Shown piece after piece: positions 41,387 to 45,698 of a stretch of 45,698 nt of DNA (positions are counted from its first letter, which is position 1; every line of letters begins with the position of its first letter). Under the pieces are notes generated by a model, which had not been told where the DNA came from, ran no database searches, and saw nothing but the letters and a program-made list of their open reading frames with translations. The DNA comes from Alphaproteobacteria bacterium (GTDB taxonomy: Bacteria > Pseudomonadota > Alphaproteobacteria > SMXQ01), in NCBI GenBank assembly GCA_009380075.1, contig WHSO01000022.1, positions 1 through 45,698 of the forward strand, read 5' to 3'. The position numbers and the translations under genes were made by a program.

Positions 41387-42214
41387 TCAGTCCCGGAAGA
41401 AGCAGAGGAGGCGCGCTTCCATGCTTTCGCGCGGGGACGCATGGGGGGGCGAGGCCGGATCGTCGAAGGCGCAGTGGGCGGTGAATCGCGCGACGTCCCG
41501 ACGCGAATCGTAGCACTTGAAGACCAGCGCTTCGTCCCGCGTCATTTCCGAAAAGTAGTACCAGCGATGCGCCGGGTTGTAGGCGATGTGGTAGATCTCG
41601 CCCACCCGGTTGGGATAGCGCCGCTCCGTCGGGACGAGATCGGCCGGCGCGATGGAACGCGCGTCGCAGATGCCGAGCGGCGACGACAGGATCGGCCCGC
41701 GCACGGCGCGCCACACCTGGACGACCTGCATCCGGTGGCGAAGCAGCTCGTCGGCTTCGTCGGGCAAGAGGTCGCGCACCCGTTGCGGCCCCGACCACTC
41801 GGTATAGTCGTTGTGGACATGCCGCACCGGGCCGCGGACCTGACGCGCCTCGCGGATTTCATCGTCGCCGGCGCGGCGCGTATGGTCGAAAACGACGGCA
41901 CGCGCGCAGCCGGTCTCACGCTCCACTAGCCGCTCGAGTTCCGGGTGGTAGACGGCACGGACCTCGTCCTCGTCGTAGAAATCGGTCACCCGCGTGGGAT
42001 GGTCCACAAGGCGGAAGCCCTCGCGGTCGAGGGCGAGCGCCGCTTCCCGACCACGCAAGTCCTCGATACGGACCCGGTGATCCGCATAGGTGCCGGTATG
42101 GGTGTGGAGCGTCCCGCCTGGGCCGTAGGATGCCGACACCGGCTTCTCGCCGGTTTCGACGACATAGGCCATGTTGGCCTCGACGGTACGTGGCGCGTGG
42201 TCGGATTCGGGCAT
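41387..42214 (-). CDS. CmcJ/NvfI-type oxidoreductase (non-haem iron, 2-oxoglutarate-like)
   Basis: 275 residues from the ATG at 42214 (GGAAGGAAAG five bases before); an upstream ATG lacks a ribosome-binding site. The family pattern is evident: an iron-type HxD in VRHVHNDYTEW, RMQVVQVWRAVRGPILSSPL, IYHIAYNPAHRWYYFSEMTRDEALVFKCYDS, RFTAHCAFDDP. The HVHND triad and later His (HRWYYF or TAHCAF) suggest the family's iron site. Relatives include CmcJ of cephamycin and fungal asaB-type enzymes. A likely tailoring or demethylation enzyme for a carboxylic acid; substrate unknown. Convergent with the bicupin, divergent from the MFS gene. Confidence 0.85.
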   Translation of the reverse strand: MPESDHAPRTVEANMAYVVETGEKPVSASYGPGGTLHTHTGTYADHRVRIEDLRGREAALALDREGFRLVDHPTRVTDFYDEDEVRAVYHPELERLVERETGCARAVVFDHTRRAGDDEIREARQVRGPVRHVHNDYTEWSGPQRVRDLLPDEADELLRHRMQVVQVWRAVRGPILSSPLGICDARSIAPADLVPTERRYPNRVGEIYHIAYNPAHRWYYFSEMTRDEALVFKCYDSRRDVARFTAHCAFDDPASPPHASPRESMEARLLCFFRD

Positions 42215-42344
42215 CTTTCCTTCCGGTACCGGACCCAAGGGGCGCGGCGGGCTGCTATCAGTCTAGCGCGGTTGCGGCGGGAGAGGAAAGTGATCCTGCT
42301 TTCCATCGCTTCGTGGCACAATCGGCGCCAAAATCCGGTCCCAA

Positions 42345-43799
42345 ATGAGCGAAACCCCCGAAAAACCCTCCCTCAGAACCACCCGTCCTGCCGGTGAAGC
42401 CGCCCCGTGGGGCGACCTTTTCCGCGACGGGCGCGCCATCTATTCGGTGCTGGTGATGCTGGGGGTCGTGGTGCATGCGCTCCAGATCCTCGTCGTGACC
42501 ATCATCATGCCGACCGTCGTGGCCGACGTCGGCGGTGCTTCCTTCTACACCTGGCCGTCGATGCTCTACACCGTCGGCACCATCGTCGGCACCGCCAGTG
42601 TCGGACCGGTCTGGGGCATCTTCGGACGGCGCGGTGGCACCGTTGTGACGGCGCTCGTGTTTCTCGGCGCGACCGTCGCCTGCGCACTCGCACCCAACAT
42701 GGGTTTTCTGGTCGGTGCCCGGCTGGTGCAGGGGTTTGGCGGTGGCCTCATCTTCGGTGGCGGCATGGCGCTGATCAGCAGCCTGTTTCCCGACACGCTG
42801 CGGCGCCGGATCATCGCCGTGCAGCAGGGCATCTGGATGGTGGCGCAACTCCTCGGCCCGCTGGTCGGCGGCGGTTTCGCCGAACTCGGCTGGTGGCGGG
42901 GATCGTTCTGGGCGATGGTGCCGCTGGCGGCTGCCTTCGCGGCACTTGCGTGGTTCCGCATCCCCGACGACGACCCGTCGGCCGACGCCGCGGGAAGCAA
43001 GGCAATCCCGGTGCTGCGCCTCGCGCTTCTGGGGTCGGGCGTCTTCGCCGTCGGCTTGTCCGGTCCCGTCCCGGACATCGCCCTGCGGGTGGCTCTCGTC
43101 GCGACGGCCGTCGTGCTGGTGTGGCTGACGCTCCGGCTCGACGCGCGCGCGGCCAATCGCCTCTATCCGACCGGCGCCTTCTCCCCGCGCTCGCCGGTCG
43201 GGCTCGCGTTGCTGGTGCTGTTTATGGGAGGCATGGCGCAGACCTCGGTCAACCTGTTCATGCCGCTCCTGCTCCAGGTCGTGCATGGCGTGACGCCGCT
43301 GTTCATCAGCTTCATCGCCATCATCATCTCCTTCGGCTGGACGCTTGGCACCTTCGTCGTTTCGGGCTGGTCCGGCCGGCGCGAGGACATGGTCCTGCAG
43401 GCGGGCCCGATCCTGATGTTCGCAGGCATCGCCGTCATGGCCCTGGTGGCGGCGCAGCCGATGCTCGTCACTCTTTCGGTTGCCGCGTTCGTTCTCGGCG
43501 TCGGCGTCGGCATCCACAATGTGCATCTGGTCGCGCGAACGATCGCCCATGCCGCGCCGGGGGAGGAACGCATCACCTCCGCCTCCCTGCCGTCGATCCG
43601 TTCGCTGGGGACCGCCTTCGGCGCGGCGGTGGCCGGCGGCATTTCCACCATGGCCGGGCTCGGCGACGCGACGGAACCCGAAGCGGTCGGCCGCGCGGTG
43701 ACCCTCGTCTATACCTTCAACCTGGTGCCGCTGGTCCTCGCCATCGTCTTCATGACGCTTCTGGTGCGCATGGGGCGCCGGTCACGCGGAAAGTCCTGA
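42345..43799 (+). CDS. MFS transporter (DHA2-like, about 14 membrane helices)
   Basis: 484 residues, ATG at 42345; no strong ribosome-binding site. It is highly hydrophobic with many helices. Motif A-like GPVWGIFGRRGGTVV follows the second helix, and GPLVGGGFAELGWWRGSFW marks helix 5 to 6. Length and motif fit EmrB/QacA-type (DHA2) exporters of drugs or metabolites. It starts 130 bases from the divergent CmcJ-type gene and could export or import a related compound. Ends seven bases from the DUF1194 gene, in convergent orientation. Confidence 0.9.
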   Translation: MSETPEKPSLRTTRPAGEAAPWGDLFRDGRAIYSVLVMLGVVVHALQILVVTIIMPTVVADVGGASFYTWPSMLYTVGTIVGTASVGPVWGIFGRRGGTVVTALVFLGATVACALAPNMGFLVGARLVQGFGGGLIFGGGMALISSLFPDTLRRRIIAVQQGIWMVAQLLGPLVGGGFAELGWWRGSFWAMVPLAAAFAALAWFRIPDDDPSADAAGSKAIPVLRLALLGSGVFAVGLSGPVPDIALRVALVATAVVLVWLTLRLDARAANRLYPTGAFSPRSPVGLALLVLFMGGMAQTSVNLFMPLLLQVVHGVTPLFISFIAIIISFGWTLGTFVVSGWSGRREDMVLQAGPILMFAGIAVMALVAAQPMLVTLSVAAFVLGVGVGIHNVHLVARTIAHAAPGEERITSASLPSIRSLGTAFGAAVAGGISTMAGLGDATEPEAVGRAVTLVYTFNLVPLVLAIVFMTLLVRMGRRSRGKS

Positions 43800-43806
43800 G
43801 GCGATC

Positions 43807-44544
43807 CTATTTGACGGGCAGGTATGGCGCAGCGGGAAGGATGCCTTCCGCCGCCTGCGGCGCGTCCGGGTCGCTGCGGCCGGCGATCTCGCGGATCAGC
43901 TTGGTGAGGATCGCCGACTGGAAATCCTTGTAGTCGCGCGCTGGAATGGAAAACGCACCGGGCCCGCCGATGACGTGGTCGAGGAAGAATACGTCGAGGC
44001 CCGGAAAGTCGCCGAGGATGGGTAGCCCGTTCACGGTGATCCCCTGGGCCACCGCCTGGTCGCGCCCGACGGCCGCGGGCATGCCGTCCTTGTCGGGGCC
44101 GTCGCCGGACAGGTCCACGACCTTCCGGGTTCCTTCGAACGAGTTGGCCATGATCGACTGCGCGCCGTATAGGATGGCGCTGCCGACGGCGGTGCCGCCG
44201 CCGTAGATTTCCCGGGGATGGGTTTCGAGGGTCTGGGAAATCTTCTCGACATCGGCGGCGGTGCTGACCACCGTCCACGGTACGATCACCGATTTGTGGA
44301 AATGGCCGCTCCATTCGACATAGGAAATGGCGATGCGCCCAAGCTGACCGTTACGGATGGCCGACACGACCCTCGGATTGCGCAGGGCACGGGCATAACC
44401 GATGCGCTGGAGCAGGAATTCCTCGCGATTGACGCTGCCCGAGACATCCGCCATCAGGATGAGTTCGAGGTCCACCTTTTCCTGGGCGCGGGCCGCATCG
44501 GGGAGGGTGAGAACCAGGGTCAGGGTGAGGAACAGCCAGCGCAT
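43807..44544 (-). CDS. DUF1194 (von Willebrand-A-like) secreted protein
   Basis: 245 residues from ATG 44544 (GAGG upstream; an ATG at 44547 is too close). A signal peptide MRWLFLTLTLVLTLPDAARA is followed by ELILMADVSGSVNREEF, whose D-x-S-x-S resembles a MIDAS metal site. Further family marks are YVEWSGHFHKSVIVPWT, GGGTAVGSAILYGA, RKVVDLSGDGPDKDG, and LPILGD ... FFLDHVIGGPGAF. DUF1194 proteins are periplasmic and common in alphaproteobacteria; function unknown, possibly binding or sensing with metal. Position is unrelated to the catabolic genes. Confidence 0.9.
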   Translation of the reverse strand: MRWLFLTLTLVLTLPDAARAQEKVDLELILMADVSGSVNREEFLLQRIGYARALRNPRVVSAIRNGQLGRIAISYVEWSGHFHKSVIVPWTVVSTAADVEKISQTLETHPREIYGGGTAVGSAILYGAQSIMANSFEGTRKVVDLSGDGPDKDGMPAAVGRDQAVAQGITVNGLPILGDFPGLDVFFLDHVIGGPGAFSIPARDYKDFQSAILTKLIREIAGRSDPDAPQAAEGILPAAPYLPVK

Positions 44545-44602
44545 CATCGCCTCAAGTAGACACTTTGCCGGGGCCATTTTCCAGCGGAACTGTGGCAGGA
44601 AC

Positions 44603-44635
44603 TGGAAACCTTGTTTCCAATGGCGGTTGTCGCCA
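44603..44635. promoter_or_regulatory. Two adjacent inverted repeats in the divergent gap before the D-aminoacylase gene
   Basis: TGGAAAC (44603-44609) and GTTTCCA (44613-44619) form a perfect seven-base-arm palindrome with a CTT centre, followed at once by TGGCG (44621-44625) and CGCCA (44631-44635). The 210-base gap (44545-44754) separates DUF1194 (minus) from the aminoacylase-type gene (plus). The first repeat is a good regulator-site candidate. I see nothing else here. Confidence 0.5.
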
Positions 44636-44754
44636 CGCCGGCCCGGGGGTAGGCTACCGGCCACGGGAATGACAGGGGGCTATAGTCCCCAACAAGAAAT
44701 CCGGCCCGCGGCATGCCCGCCCGAGGCCCGTGTGTGATCCATGGGAGGAACGTC

Positions 44755-45698
44755 ATGTCCTACGACATCGTCATCAAGGGCGGCACCGTTATCGACGGCT
44801 CCGGCCTGCCGGGTTATCGCGCTGACGTCGGCATCTCCGACGATCGCGTCGCCGCCATTGGCGACCTTGCGGGCGCTTCGGCCAAGGAAACCATCGACGC
44901 CGAAGGCCACGTCGTCTCGCCGGGTTTCGTCGACGGCCATACCCACATGGATGCCCAGGTGTTCTGGGACCAGGTCGGCGGGAACTCCTGCTGGGCCGGC
45001 GTCACCTCGGTGGTGATGGGCAACTGCGGCTTCACCCTCGCGCCCTGCGCGGAGAAGGAAAAGCATCTCGTCCTGCATAATTTCGAGCGTGCCGAGGATA
45101 TCGCCCCAGAGGCGATGGAAGCGGGTATCCCCTGGACGTGGGAGACCTTTCCTGAATACCTCGACGCCGTGGACGCGCTGCCCAAGGGGCTCAACTACGC
45201 ATCCTACGTCGGCCATTCGGCCCTGCGCACCCACGTCATGGGTAAGCGCGCCATGGAGGAAGAGGCGAGCGCGGACGATTTCGCTGCCATGAAACGCGCG
45301 CTGGAGGACAGCATGCGCGCCGGCGCCATCGGATTGTCCACGTCGCGATCGGGGGCGCACCGCACGCCGCTCGGCAAGCCGGTGGCGAGCCGCATGGCGA
45401 GCTGGGACGAGTTCGCAGGTCTCGTCGGCATGCTCGGCGATCTCGGTACCGGCATTGTCGAGATGGCGCGCCAGAACATCATCGAGGATCCCGATGAGCG
45501 TCGCGACGAGCACGAGAAGATCAAGACGCTGGCCCTCGATACCGGCGTGCCGATCACCTTCGGCAGTTCATTCTACAAGCGCTCCCATCCCGACCAGTGG
45601 CGCGAACAGTTCCAGATGGTCGACGAAACCAACGCGCTCGGCGGCAAGATGCTGATCCAGGGCACGGCGACGTGGAACGGCTCGCTGCGGTCGTTCGA
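44755..45698 (+). CDS. N-acyl-D-amino-acid deacylase-type amidohydrolase, 3' end beyond the window
   Basis: 314 codons are visible from the ATG at 44755 (GGGAGGAA upstream), MSYDIVIKGGTVIDGSGLPG, the beta-sandwich start of the cyclic amidohydrolase superfamily. The metal motif is FVDGHTHMDAQVFWD; MGNCGFTLAPC and IGLSTSRSGAHRTPLG follow. This is the D-aminoacylase / N-acyl-D-amino-acid deacylase branch, a zinc enzyme hydrolysing N-acyl or related amide bonds. Many annotated members have untested substrates. The gene is cut by the window edge with no stop; a full-length protein of about 500-580 residues is expected. Confidence 0.9.
   Translation, partial: MSYDIVIKGGTVIDGSGLPGYRADVGISDDRVAAIGDLAGASAKETIDAEGHVVSPGFVDGHTHMDAQVFWDQVGGNSCWAGVTSVVMGNCGFTLAPCAEKEKHLVLHNFERAEDIAPEAMEAGIPWTWETFPEYLDAVDALPKGLNYASYVGHSALRTHVMGKRAMEEEASADDFAAMKRALEDSMRAGAIGLSTSRSGAHRTPLGKPVASRMASWDEFAGLVGMLGDLGTGIVEMARQNIIEDPDERRDEHEKIKTLALDTGVPITFGSSFYKRSHPDQWREQFQMVDETNALGGKMLIQGTATWNGSLRSF

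Noticed and set aside
1-45698. A mobile genetic island with transposases, integrases or tRNA attachment sites.
   Set aside because: I found no transposase, integrase, terminal inverted repeats or tRNA gene; the paralogue-rich content alone does not show transfer.

Overview
The window is GC-rich bacterial chromosome, densely coding on both strands. It most likely comes from a Gram-negative, aerobic proteobacterium. An alphaproteobacterium is my best guess, because of the DUF1194 protein, the large set of periplasmic Tct/Bug-type solute receptors, the Rieske oxygenases and the GntR/LysR regulators. I see no rRNA, tRNA, CRISPR array, insertion sequence or phage gene. It reads as an accessory catabolic region for uptake and degradation of organic acids or aromatic-type compounds.

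Layout. 1-6.5 kb: a truncated minus-strand gene diverges from a LysR regulator, followed by a minus-strand block (MmgE/PrpD protein, 3-hydroxyisobutyrate-dehydrogenase-like enzyme, two amidohydrolases, dienelactone hydrolase). 6.8-16.7 kb: a frameshifted ABC-type solute-binding protein, a GntR/FCD regulator with a probably leaderless promoter, then a plus-strand run of four paralogous Rieske oxygenase alpha subunits interleaved with two TctC-type receptors and a HbpS/GlcG-like protein. 16.7-26.3 kb: a minus-strand TctC receptor, then D-2-hydroxyacid dehydrogenase, threonine dehydrogenase and a glycine C-acetyltransferase-type enzyme, a membrane protein fused to a spermidine-synthase-like domain, a lipoprotein histidine phosphatase, a TauD-type dioxygenase and a trypsin-like protein with an altered active site.

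26.4-36.3 kb: amidohydrolase, TctC receptor, VOC protein, TctC receptor, acyl-CoA dehydrogenase, amidohydrolase, a haem-oxygenase-like candidate di-iron protein, a TctC receptor with an extra C-terminal domain, and an intact ABC-type receptor. 36.4-45.7 kb: a HyuA/HyuB pair with a bicupin, a CmcJ-type oxidoreductase, an MFS exporter, a DUF1194 protein and a truncated D-aminoacylase-type amidohydrolase.

How it works together (inference): orphan periplasmic receptors capture carboxylated substrates, Rieske and 2-oxoglutarate-type oxygenases activate them, and amidohydrolase-superfamily decarboxylases/hydrolases, acyl-CoA dehydrogenase and dehydrogenases finish the job. No TctA/TctB or ABC membrane subunits and no Rieske reductase lie in the window, so these must be shared from elsewhere.

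The most unusual signal is a lysine-rich C-terminal tail on six receptors from two unrelated families. Other points of note are a recent-looking gene-conversion tract between two Rieske genes, a 4-bp tandem duplication that breaks a receptor gene, and a Ser-to-Thr change at the catalytic position of a trypsin-like protein.
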